Of a stretch of 64,000 nucleotides of DNA, positions 55,147 through 63,461 are shown in pieces. The notes beneath the pieces were generated by a model. The model searched no databases, was not told the DNA's origin, and worked only from the letters and a program-made list of their open reading frames with translations. Location: NCBI GenBank assembly GCA_023823795.1, contig CP085710.1:2444001-2508000 (forward strand), read 5' to 3'. Made by a program: the position numbers and the translations under genes. How positions within the stretch are numbered: position 1 is the stretch's first letter; each line of letters begins with the position of its first letter. Origin of the DNA: Bacillus sp. F19. Its GTDB lineage: Bacteria > Bacillota > Bacilli > Bacillales > Bacillaceae.

Positions 55147-56436
55147 TTATCTTTCTTCTCCAACTTTCACAACTTGCTTAGAAACTATTGTATTTTCTTT
55201 TAATTTAAATAGCGGGAGAATCAGCAATGTTCCTAATAAGAACAACACTCCTGAAACCGTGTAAACGCCAGATAGAGTAAGCGGAGTCTTGAAAAGACCT
55301 GAGAGTGACATACCGGCAACCATCATTCCCATAAACAATGGATTAAGAACACCATTCACACGGCCGACAAAGGATTCATCTGTATTTTTAAGAATCAGAG
55401 TATTGATTCCGATGTGGATGCATGGGAAAAAGAATCCGTTCAGCAGCTGAAGGGCAATAGTCAGCGGGAAGCTTGTTGACCAGCCGATGCTGATGGTAAA
55501 GATCATGCTGGAAAAAATACCTATTGCGAGCAGCTTTTGAGGCGAGATTTTTTTAGAAAAGGCAATGACAATACCGCCGCCGGCAAGCATTCCAATTCCA
55601 TTCGCCATGATCAGCCACTGAAGATAATCCTTGGACAATCCAAGATTCTCGATTGTAATAAAAATCATCAGCGGAGAAATTAACCCGACTGCCAGACCGC
55701 AGGCAGCAAAAACGCCGCCCATTGTAGTCAAAACTTTTTTCCCGATAACATAACGGAAGCCGTCTGCGAGTTCTTTCTTGAAACTTGTTTCTTCCTCTGT
55801 TTTGGCTTTTTCAAGATCACGCGGAAGGAAGGTCAAAACGGCAGCTGATAGAAGGAACATAACGCCCATTACAATTATTGATGTGTAGATACCGTATGAT
55901 TGGTATACAAGTGTCCCGATAACTGGACCGATGACCATAAAAACAGCCATTAGGGATTGGAAAATAGCCATTGCAGATTGCAATTGCTCTTCTGGTACGT
56001 GCTGCTTTAACAGTCTCATAGCAGAAGGCATCGAGAATTGCGACAAGATCGCTGAAACCAATGTGGCAAAGAAAATAGCATGCCAAGAACCGTATATCAA
56101 AGTTAAAAGAACAACAAAGATGGATACCGACGAAAGGACGTCACACCATACCATGGTGAGTTTGGGCTTCCACCTGTCGGCAAATGTTCCTCCGATAATA
56201 GAGAAAATAAAAATCGGTGCGAACTCTGCAATTGATATAAGGGATACATACACTGGATCATTGTTGGTAAGATCAGTTACGTATAATAATATGGCAAAGT
56301 TTCTGATCCAGATGCCGAGCTGCAGCAAAAAGTTAGAGCCTATGATCGCAAGCACGATCCTGTTTTTAAATAAGTTTCCTGAAGACTTCCCCTGCGCGGG
56401 CAAAGCTTCAGTTATGTTTTTTTCCATTTTTATCAT
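55147..56436 (-). CDS. MFS efflux protein, macrolide-exporter-like (MFS_3)
   Basis: A 429-aa, 12-helix transporter with LQLGIWIRNFAILLYVTDLT, the loop motif GGTFADRWKPKLTMVWCD and QFSMPSAMRLLKQHVPEEQLQ, typical of the Mef/EntS-like exporter branch. A second start, ATG 56427, is better spaced from GGAAAGG. Probably exports a hydrophobic compound; the substrate is not deducible. The 300 bases upstream hold no gene. Confidence 0.87.
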   Translation of the reverse strand: MIKMEKNITEALPAQGKSSGNLFKNRIVLAIIGSNFLLQLGIWIRNFAILLYVTDLTNNDPVYVSLISIAEFAPIFIFSIIGGTFADRWKPKLTMVWCDVLSSVSIFVVLLTLIYGSWHAIFFATLVSAILSQFSMPSAMRLLKQHVPEEQLQSAMAIFQSLMAVFMVIGPVIGTLVYQSYGIYTSIIVMGVMFLLSAAVLTFLPRDLEKAKTEEETSFKKELADGFRYVIGKKVLTTMGGVFAACGLAVGLISPLMIFITIENLGLSKDYLQWLIMANGIGMLAGGGIVIAFSKKISPQKLLAIGIFSSMIFTISIGWSTSFPLTIALQLLNGFFFPCIHIGINTLILKNTDESFVGRVNGVLNPLFMGMMVAGMSLSGLFKTPLTLSGVYTVSGVLFLLGTLLILPLFKLKENTIVSKQVVKVGEER

Positions 56437-56709
56437 GCCTTTCCAGCTATTAGAATTAGCACTTTAGTGATGCGATAAATTTAAATTCGTTTATCTTACA
56501 TGTTCCCCTTTCATTTATCATTTAAGACCTAGAAAAAAACAGACACTCTCTAAAATTAATGTCATTTCCCAGAATCATTCGTCATTTATATTCTGTTCCT
56601 TTCCCTGAAACCCCTCTTTCTTTTTTCTTAAAAAAAGAGAACCTGAGAAGATACAGAGTAAATTATATACGATTCTATAAACAAATAGATATTAATTTTA
56701 TAAAAACAA

Positions 56710-56731
56710 AAAAAGGGCTCAGCCCTTTCTT
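56710..56731 (-). terminator. Cobalamin operon terminator
   Basis: AAAGGGC (56712-56718) pairs with GCCCTTT (56722-56728), T-run on the minus strand, just past the last cob gene. Confidence 0.8.
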
Positions 56732-56738
56732 TAAATGA

Positions 56739-57146
56739 TTATTTGATTTTTCTCGCCATTCCATGCCAAACGTGATAAACGTCATTGCACAATGCTGCAG
56801 TATCCTGCTGAATCCAGCCTAAAAGGTCTCTCATCCGCCGTTCCTCTTCGGAAATGGGAACGATGCCTTTTCCTGTTTCCAGCATGATCAAAATTACTTC
56901 CTTCTCAAGCTCCAGTACTTCTTTCAAAAAAAACCGGTAGACTTCTCTCAATTTGGAAGCATCCCGGTTGTCTTCCATTATCCATTGTTCAAATCCTTCG
57001 AAAACAAGCGGTGCTTTCGAAGAATTTTCTTCCTTCCATTGCAGCAAATGCTGCCCCTCATATGCTGAAATCCACGAGGCATCTTGCCACTTCCTTTTCA
57101 CAAATGCTCTTTTCCCGCTGTAGGCTCCACCGATAATGAGATGCAT
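56739..57146 (-). CDS. Short CobU-like P-loop protein
   Basis: A 135-aa protein with a P-loop-like GGAYSGKRAFVK and a C-terminal RMRDLLGWIQQDTAALCNDVYHVWHGMARKIK resembling the end of adenosylcobinamide kinase/guanylyltransferase. It lacks the clear guanylylated-His block and DCLTVW seen in the full CobU encoded 1.4 kb upstream. It may be a specialised kinase-only paralogue or a diverged duplicate. AAGGAGG is 8 bases from ATG 57146. Last gene of the operon. Confidence 0.75.
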   Translation of the reverse strand: MHLIIGGAYSGKRAFVKRKWQDASWISAYEGQHLLQWKEENSSKAPLVFEGFEQWIMEDNRDASKLREVYRFFLKEVLELEKEVILIMLETGKGIVPISEEERRMRDLLGWIQQDTAALCNDVYHVWHGMARKIK

Positions 57147-57715
57147 TTCCAATTCCTCCTTTCTTCTTTTAACTCAAGGACGAGCGCTTTTCCAAAAGGC
57201 GCAGAAGTGTCCCAGAATGAGGCTCCAGAAACAAGGTCAGAAACGATTTTTCTAATAACCCCTCCATGAGTCATAATAGCTGCGCTTCTGAGGTTCGATT
57301 TGAGGATTTCCGATAAGAATGATGAAACACGTTCTTGAAATGCCATGCCGCTTTCTCCGCCGGGCGTGCTGGTTATCTCCCAATTATCGAGCCAGCAGGA
57401 ATAATGCGGGTCATTTTTCAGATCTTCATATGTTAGGCCTTCCCAAACCCCAAAGCTGATTTCCCGCAAGCGCGGGTCATTGATAATGGATACTTCTGGG
57501 AACAAAAATGCTGCTGTCTGCTGACACCGGAGTAAATCGCTCGAATAAACTGCTTCAGGATGATTATTCATTATGTATTTTTTAAGAGGTTCGTACTCTA
57601 TTAACGAATCATCTAGTACAGGAAGGTTCGTGCGGCCTAAATATCTTTTTGATTTATTCCATTCCGTCATACTATGCCGAATAAGAATAAGCTGCAAAGA
57701 ACGGCAAGATTCCAT
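57098..57715 (-). CDS. cobC: CobC-like alpha-ribazole phosphatase (histidine phosphatase family)
   Basis: A 205-aa phosphoglycerate-mutase-like phosphatase: LILIRHSMTEWNKSKRYLGRTN (phospho-His), YSSDLLRCQQTA, LREISFGVWEG and MTHGGVIRKI. In cobalamin salvage it removes phosphate from alpha-ribazole-5'-phosphate or from cobalamin-5'-phosphate. Overlaps cobS by 49 bases and the CobU-like gene by 49 bases, a very compact operon. Confidence 0.88.
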   Translation of the reverse strand: MESCRSLQLILIRHSMTEWNKSKRYLGRTNLPVLDDSLIEYEPLKKYIMNNHPEAVYSSDLLRCQQTAAFLFPEVSIINDPRLREISFGVWEGLTYEDLKNDPHYSCWLDNWEITSTPGGESGMAFQERVSSFLSEILKSNLRSAAIMTHGGVIRKIVSDLVSGASFWDTSAPFGKALVLELKEERRNWKCISLSVEPTAGKEHL

Positions 57716-58431
57716 AGCTCAGCCCCCTCAATTGAAGCACCGACTGTGTCTCCGTTTATTCCTTGAAAATGTCTGACAGCCCATTTTCCGAAGATAAAAG
57801 AAAAGCAGATTTGCAGACTGAACATAATAATAATAACCAGCGTTACTTGAGTGAATGCAAATGGCAGAAGCCAGCAGGCGGCGATGATCACATCCAGCAT
57901 GGATAAATGCTGTTTCCAGTAATGCGCCATTCCCTGGCTTTGGAAAGGATGAAAAAAGAAAAGCTGCAATAAAGCCTGAAATCTGGCCATCATAGGGATG
58001 GCTATAATAAACAGATCGTTCTCACTAGAATCTAAAACTGCATACAACAGCACACTTTTCCAAAGCAGCAAAAAGATAACGATCAGCACCGCAAAGCTCC
58101 CTACGCGCGAATCTTTTAAAATTTCAATCTTTTTTTCTGTACTCCCATTTGAACCAACGGCATCAGCCACGTCCATGACACCATCTAAATGTAGACCTCC
58201 TGACAGGAAAACCCACAGAGTGAGAAGAATGAGTGTGAGCATATACAGGGGCAGGAGTCCGTTCAATAAATAATAGAAGAGATACAATATTCCTCCTATT
58301 GCTAAACCGGCGAAGGGATAAAACCGCAAGGCCCACTTAAGGGTTTTGTGATCCATAGAGCAGTTCACCGGGAGAGGAAACCTTGTAAGAAACTGCAGAG
58401 CAAGAATCGCTCCATACACTATATTTTTCAT
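57667..58431 (-). CDS. cobS: Adenosylcobinamide-GDP ribazoletransferase (cobalamin synthase)
   Basis: A 254-aa membrane enzyme that joins alpha-ribazole(-P) to adenosylcobinamide-GDP. The CobS signature GGLHLDGVMDVADAVGS lies near residue 80, followed by KKIEILKDSRVGSFAV; about six helices. TGGAGG precedes ATG 58431, which overlaps the cobU stop. Confidence 0.96.
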   Translation of the reverse strand: MKNIVYGAILALQFLTRFPLPVNCSMDHKTLKWALRFYPFAGLAIGGILYLFYYLLNGLLPLYMLTLILLTLWVFLSGGLHLDGVMDVADAVGSNGSTEKKIEILKDSRVGSFAVLIVIFLLLWKSVLLYAVLDSSENDLFIIAIPMMARFQALLQLFFFHPFQSQGMAHYWKQHLSMLDVIIAACWLLPFAFTQVTLVIIIMFSLQICFSFIFGKWAVRHFQGINGDTVGASIEGAELWNLAVLCSLFLFGIV

Positions 58432-59003
58432 ACTTGTCCTCCAGATGAAATCATTGAAACATTTTTGCTCAGGACGCCATTGATCTTCCAGTCGACTGGT
58501 ATTCCGCAGATTACTTCAAGTACTGTGTCTGCTTCTCTGACAGCGGTTTTATGTAACTCTTCAAGACAGCTTATGTAGTTTGCAACATGTCTGTCTTGAA
58601 TGGGAATTCCTTCATTTACGTCGTTAGACACAATGAAAAGGGAGAGTTCTTTTCTCCGGGCAATGGATAATGTCCAATCGAAACGCTTCAAAATCTTTTT
58701 TGGAGATAGGTTTTCACTGAACATTAAGCTGCTGATCCAGACGGTCAAACAATCAATCATGACGATGGCTTTATTTGGAAGGAGATGAAGTGTCTGATCA
58801 ATATAATAGGGTTCTTCAATGGTTTCCCATGTTTCTCCCCTGTCCTTTCTATGCATCTCAATCCGCTCAGCCATTTCCTCTCCAGTATCTTTAGCTGCAG
58901 TTGCAATATAGTATGGCTTCTCATCACTAACTGCGTCCAATGCCATTCTTTCTGCTAAACTGCTTTTCCCGGACCGTGCTCCGCCTGAGATAAAGGTAAT
59001 CAT
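58428..59003 (-). CDS. cobU: Adenosylcobinamide kinase / guanylyltransferase
   Basis: A 191-aa bifunctional enzyme: P-loop ISGGARSGKSSLAE, the guanylylated His in EMHRKDRGETWETIEEP, and IDCLTVWISSLM. Activates adenosylcobinamide to the GDP form for CobS. ATG 59003 is preferred over 59018 because GGAGAG lies between them. Overlaps its neighbours on both sides. Confidence 0.96.
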   Translation of the reverse strand: MITFISGGARSGKSSLAERMALDAVSDEKPYYIATAAKDTGEEMAERIEMHRKDRGETWETIEEPYYIDQTLHLLPNKAIVMIDCLTVWISSLMFSENLSPKKILKRFDWTLSIARRKELSLFIVSNDVNEGIPIQDRHVANYISCLEELHKTAVREADTVLEVICGIPVDWKINGVLSKNVSMISSGGQV

Positions 59004-60070
59004 GATGGATCTCTCCATTTCCTTAATGCAGAAAGCAATTTTTTATTCTCTTCACTTGTCCGAATAGCGAGTCGGACAGATGACCCTTTTATGCCATGAA
59101 AATTCATTGTATGCCGTGCAAGGATTCCTTCATTAGCAAGAAATAACAGCAGTGGCTCATGGTTTTCAAGAAGCGGATCGTTTAATAAATAAAAGTTGAC
59201 CGCTGAGTCTGAAACGCTGAAGCTTAAAGCTTGAAGCGCAGTTCTCAGCTGCTTCCATTCTGCTTGCAGCCATTTTTTTGTTTCTGCCAAATGATCGTAT
59301 GTATGGGGCAAAGCATGAATCATAGCTAGAGCAGCGCAATTGACGCTCCATGGAACGGACATGGCTTCAAGTTTCTGGATGAGAGAATCATTGGCCAATA
59401 TGTAACCTGACCTTATTCCCGGCACTGCATAAATTTTGGTAAGTGAACGAATGATGATGAGATTGGAATAGAGATGCAGCAGGTTTTCAAGACTTTCATC
59501 ACTCTCCGTAAAATGGATGAAAGCTTCATCAATGATGACTGCCTGTTCATTCAGGGAAGCTGAATCCAGAAGGTTTAGAACGATTTCCTTAGAAATCATT
59601 TCTCCAGTAGGATTGTTAGGTCTGCACAAAAAAAGGACATCACCATCTTCTTTTTGAATCCTTCCGGTACCCGTCTTTAATTCCTCATGGCTCAGATTTG
59701 TCACTTGTATGTCGTGGCTGCGGCAGGCACGCTCATATTCACTGAATGCCGGCTGAAAGATGCCTGCTTTCCCGTTTTTAAAAAGACTCGTGACAAGGAA
59801 AATAGCTTCTGCACCACCATTTGTCAACAGAATGTTTTCAGGTTTTACCCCTTCAAATCCTGCAAGTATAGCTCTTTCTTCCGAATACTCAGGGTCAGGA
59901 TAAACATTGCTAGAATGAGCGATGCTTTCTTGCATGGCTTTAAGAATTAATGAAGGTGTTCCAAGCGGATTTAAATTTGCACTGAAATCGATGAACTCTT
60001 TTTCGTTAATTCCCTTATTTCTTAGAATAGCTTTAATGCTAGCTGTTTTCCCGCCGTGCTGTGGCCACAT
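59000..60070 (-). CDS. cobD: CobD, threonine-phosphate decarboxylase (PLP, HisC-like)
   Basis: A 356-aa class I aminotransferase-fold enzyme that makes (R)-1-aminopropan-2-ol phosphate, the linker for cobinamide. It has FIDFSANLNPLGTP, LLTNGGAEAIFL, CRPNNPTGEMI, VIIDEAFIHF and the PLP lysine in IIRSLTKIYAVPGIRSGY. Context with CbiB rather than his genes supports CobD over HisC. GGGAGG precedes ATG 60070. Confidence 0.93.
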   Translation of the reverse strand: MWPQHGGKTASIKAILRNKGINEKEFIDFSANLNPLGTPSLILKAMQESIAHSSNVYPDPEYSEERAILAGFEGVKPENILLTNGGAEAIFLVTSLFKNGKAGIFQPAFSEYERACRSHDIQVTNLSHEELKTGTGRIQKEDGDVLFLCRPNNPTGEMISKEIVLNLLDSASLNEQAVIIDEAFIHFTESDESLENLLHLYSNLIIIRSLTKIYAVPGIRSGYILANDSLIQKLEAMSVPWSVNCAALAMIHALPHTYDHLAETKKWLQAEWKQLRTALQALSFSVSDSAVNFYLLNDPLLENHEPLLLFLANEGILARHTMNFHGIKGSSVRLAIRTSEENKKLLSALRKWRDPS

Positions 60071-60074
60071 TTTT

Positions 60075-61034
60075 TTACCTCCCTAATCCAAAAAGGATTA
60101 AATAACCTGTCAAAAAAAGAATCCAGGCACCGTTCATAATAAGAATCGTTTTTTTTATATGGATAAAAGACAAAGGTTCGAGCGGATCACCCAGCTGTGC
60201 ACGTTCTGAGACAATTTTGCCATATATATTCATTCCCCCCAGCTGAACGCCGAGCAGCCCGGCAGTCATGGCTTCTGGCCAGCCGCTGTTTGGACTGGAG
60301 TGCTTTGATGCATCTCTTCTCGTGATGGAAATTGCGTACTTTCCTCTCATTTCTTTCATAAAATAACTGCCCAACCACATGCACACAGTGCAAATACGGG
60401 CCGGCAGCAAATTCATCAAATCATCAAGCCTTGCTGATCCGAAGCCGAAGTCTTTAAATCTTTCATTCTTATACCCGACCATTGAGTCCAGCGTATTGAC
60501 TGCTCTGTATGCAAGAGCAAGCGGCGCACCGCCTATGATGGCAAAAAAGAGCGGGGATATTATGGCGTCCACGGTGTTTTCTGCAACGGTTTCTACCGTG
60601 CCCCTGACAACTTCAGGGGCAGGAAGCCCGTCAGTATCTCTCCCTACAATAAACCCCAGTTTTTTCCTGGCTTCGGAAAGGTCTCCTGACTTTAGAGGAT
60701 GATAGACTTCCATTGCTGCATCTCTCAGCCCCTTAATGGCGATGGTCGTTGAAATCAGATAGATTTCAATCGCAATTCCCAGGAGATAAGAAATCGCATA
60801 AAGCAGTTTTAGTAGAAACAAAGAAATAATGAAAACAGAAAAAGGCAGGAACGCAGCAAGAATGATGCCTTTAAGCTTTTTCCTGCCCCCTTTATTCCAT
60901 GTTTTTTCAATGGTGCTGATGATTTTTCCAAACAAAATGACCGGATGCGGCAGCCATTTCGGATCGCCGATTATAAGATCAAGCATCACACTCAGCAAAA
61001 TGAGCAGGACAGTTTGCTCAGCGAAAGGCTGCAT
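60075..61034 (-). CDS. cbiB: CbiB, adenosylcobinamide-phosphate synthase
   Basis: A 319-aa membrane protein that couples adenosylcobyric acid with aminopropanol phosphate. It shows LIIGDPKWLPHPVILFGKII, VGRDTDGLPAPEVVRGTVETVAENTVDAIISPLFF and YRAVNTLDSMVGYKNERFKDFG, which are diagnostic. Its ATG lies 17 bases inside the end of btuD. Confidence 0.97.
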   Translation of the reverse strand: MQPFAEQTVLLILLSVMLDLIIGDPKWLPHPVILFGKIISTIEKTWNKGGRKKLKGIILAAFLPFSVFIISLFLLKLLYAISYLLGIAIEIYLISTTIAIKGLRDAAMEVYHPLKSGDLSEARKKLGFIVGRDTDGLPAPEVVRGTVETVAENTVDAIISPLFFAIIGGAPLALAYRAVNTLDSMVGYKNERFKDFGFGSARLDDLMNLLPARICTVCMWLGSYFMKEMRGKYAISITRRDASKHSSPNSGWPEAMTAGLLGVQLGGMNIYGKIVSERAQLGDPLEPLSFIHIKKTILIMNGAWILFLTGYLILFGLGR

Positions 61035-62361
61035 GAGGAGTTTCCAGCCTTATTAAAGCCGTCTGCAGAAGTTCTTCGGCTGCTTCAAAGATACGTTCTT
61101 GATCAGCTTGATTTTGCTGTTTTTTCTGAATGCCAACCACGATTTTACCAAAGTTCTGCTCAGAACGGCTTTTGATTGCATTTATTTTTAAAGCCAAATT
61201 AATTAAATCGGAGTCGTCCAGAGGTGCATCCGTCAAGATAGCTGCGTGCACTTTCCCGTCATAAGGAGAATGAGATACTATGGCACAAAACGAGAACCCG
61301 CTTTGATTTGCGATAAATGAATTCTGACGCAGCTCTTTTTGAGGCAATTTCGCATCTATAGACCACAGAATATAAGGCTGTTTGCTTGAGAAAAAGATGG
61401 ATTCTTCCTTCTCTGCCTGTTCTGCTTGAGAAAAAATCCACTGCCTGCTCCAATGAAGACCTTTGCCGTCAGCCCCTGCAGAAAGTGTTCTGAAAGGTTT
61501 CTCCATTTTTATGTACGCTGTCTCCTCTGTTTGCTGAACTTGGACAGCAGATAGGAGATTTACAGGTTTTTCTTCCATATATTCAGGAGAGAGTGAAATT
61601 TGAGTTTTTGAAACAGATGGATGAGAGGTAAACTTGAGCTTAACTTCATACACATTCGAAAAGGAATTCTCGTTTTGCAGATGAAGTCCCTCATACTTCC
61701 CTTCCAGTTCTCCATTATTAAGCAATCCGATCGAATCAGCATAGAGGGATGCCAGATTCAGGTCGTGCAAAATGGCGAGGATGGTCAAATTCATATCTTT
61801 CTGCAATTTTTTCAGTAATTCCAAAAGCTCCTTCGTATGCTTCACATCTAAATGATTCGTGGGTTCATCGAGCAAAAGCAGTTCCGGTTCCTGAGCCAGC
61901 GCTTTAGCAAGCAGCACTCTTTGTTTTTCCCCGCCGCTTAAGGAATGATAAGGGCGTTTGCGGTACTCCCAGACGGAAGTCTGCTTCATGGCAGTTTCTG
62001 CTGCTATCATGTCAGCCTGAGTGTTTTCTCTAAAAAACAGCGCTTTTTGATAAGGATACCTGCCGAGCATGACTATCTCTTCTACTGAAAAATCCAGCCC
62101 TGCTTCATTTTCCTGGGTCATAACTGCAGCTTTTTTTGCGAGTTCCCTTTGTGAATAAAATGCAAGTGGCTTTGCATCGAGCGCGATTTCTCCATTGTGA
62201 ACCGGCAAGGCGCCCATGATCAACCGGATAATCGTTGTTTTTCCGCTGCCGTTTGGTCCGATTAAAGCAAAAAAACGTCCTTTTTCAATGGAAAAAGAGA
62301 GATCCTTGATGACCGCTTTTTTATCATCGTAACCTCCCGTCAGATTTTTGACTTGCAGCAT
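61018..62361 (-). CDS. btuD: BtuD-type ATPase fused to a CbiZ-like domain (YvrA-like)
   Basis: ATP-binding subunit for corrinoid import, 447 aa. Residues 1-250 are a FecE-type ATPase: ALIGPNGSGKTTIIR, signature LSGGEKQRVLLAKA, Walker B LLLLDEPTNHLD and the switch His in AILHDLNLA. The remaining 200 aa resemble adenosylcobinamide amidohydrolase (CbiZ): FRTLSAGADGKGLHW, FCAIVSHSPYDGKVHAAILTDAPL. B. subtilis YvrA has the same fusion. If active, the domain cuts imported pseudocobalamins back to cobyric acid, which CobD and CbiB then rebuild. The start at ATG 62361 is favoured by GAAGG spacing. Confidence 0.88.
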   Translation of the reverse strand: MLQVKNLTGGYDDKKAVIKDLSFSIEKGRFFALIGPNGSGKTTIIRLIMGALPVHNGEIALDAKPLAFYSQRELAKKAAVMTQENEAGLDFSVEEIVMLGRYPYQKALFFRENTQADMIAAETAMKQTSVWEYRKRPYHSLSGGEKQRVLLAKALAQEPELLLLDEPTNHLDVKHTKELLELLKKLQKDMNLTILAILHDLNLASLYADSIGLLNNGELEGKYEGLHLQNENSFSNVYEVKLKFTSHPSVSKTQISLSPEYMEEKPVNLLSAVQVQQTEETAYIKMEKPFRTLSAGADGKGLHWSRQWIFSQAEQAEKEESIFFSSKQPYILWSIDAKLPQKELRQNSFIANQSGFSFCAIVSHSPYDGKVHAAILTDAPLDDSDLINLALKINAIKSRSEQNFGKIVVGIQKKQQNQADQERIFEAAEELLQTALIRLETPHAAFR

Positions 62362-62378
62362 ATGCATCCTTCTTTCCT

Positions 62379-63461
62379 TTAAAGATGTGCCTTCTTCTGT
62401 TTTCGGTTTTTGATAAGCAAAAAAGTGAATATAGGCGAACCGATCAGCGCAGTTACGACTCCTATCGGAAGTTCTTTAGGAGAGATAATGGACCTTGCGA
62501 GCAGATCGGCGAGAACAAGATACCCTCCTCCTATCAGCATGGAAAGCGGAAGAACATGCCGGTGATTCGCTCCGGCCATCAAACGGACGAGATGAGGAAT
62601 AACAAGCCCGACAAATCCAATCGCTCCTGAAACAGCTACAGCGCTTCCTGTCAAAATGGATGCCGCAATCAAGACAATGGTTTTTTTCTTTTTTACGTTC
62701 ATTCCCGAAAATTGTGCTGCCTGCTCACCTAGTGCCATGTTGTTCAGTTCACGGTAATGGAAAAGAATGATCGCAGCCCCCAGAACAAAGAATGGAACGA
62801 TTAATTGAACATGCCCCCATCCTCTCATCGCCACGCTTCCCATGATCCAATAGAGAATCTGACTGATATCCTCACGGGGAATCAGGGCAATCAGCAGGGA
62901 AATGAAAGCACTGATGAACGAGGAGATGATAATGCCTGCGAGGATAATGGTTTCATTTGTAAGCTTTCCGCTTGCCAAATGAGTCAGAGCAAAAACGATG
63001 AACAGCGTTATCATACCAAAGATAATTGCGATGATCGGCAGTGTGAAACTGCCCAGAATCGTTACTTGAATCTGAAAAAAGATAATGATAACCGCTCCCA
63101 GAGAGGCTCCCGATGAAACACCGATTGTATACGGATCAGCAAGCGGATTTTGAAGCAGTCCCTGAAAGGCAGCTCCGGCAAGCGACAAGGATGCTCCAAC
63201 AAAAAAAGCGAGCAGAACTCGTGAGAACCGGATCTCCCAAATAATCATTTCTGTACTTTTTTCTCCCTGATACAGCGGAAGATGAAACATTTTGCCTGTA
63301 ATGATGTTTAAAATATCAGGGACGGTAACATTCACCGCCCCTACAAATACTCCTGATATTATGCTGATGATGGCAAAGACTGCTGCAAATAGAATGAGGA
63401 ACCGATGTTTATTTTTTGAAAACATCTGGATAAATGAGTTTTCCAAGCTCTTCAACTCCAT
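62379..63461 (-). CDS. btuC: BtuC-type corrinoid ABC permease (FecCD family)
   Basis: A 360-aa permease with about ten helices and FecCD motifs: RFSRVLLAFFVGASLSLAGAAFQGLLQNPLADPYTIGVSSGASLGA, then GAIGFVGLVIPHLVRLMAGANHR. The start is uncertain: TTG 63446 and ATG 63425 are also in frame, and all overlap the end of btuF. Lies between the binding protein and ATPase genes. Confidence 0.93.
   Translation of the reverse strand: MELKSLENSFIQMFSKNKHRFLILFAAVFAIISIISGVFVGAVNVTVPDILNIITGKMFHLPLYQGEKSTEMIIWEIRFSRVLLAFFVGASLSLAGAAFQGLLQNPLADPYTIGVSSGASLGAVIIIFFQIQVTILGSFTLPIIAIIFGMITLFIVFALTHLASGKLTNETIILAGIIISSFISAFISLLIALIPREDISQILYWIMGSVAMRGWGHVQLIVPFFVLGAAIILFHYRELNNMALGEQAAQFSGMNVKKKKTIVLIAASILTGSAVAVSGAIGFVGLVIPHLVRLMAGANHRHVLPLSMLIGGGYLVLADLLARSIISPKELPIGVVTALIGSPIFTFLLIKNRKQKKAHL

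Noticed and set aside
56437-56738. A cobalamin riboswitch near the cob operon
   Set aside because: This gap is downstream of the operon; the leader of the operon lies beyond the right edge of the window, and no B12-box-like sequence was recognised here.
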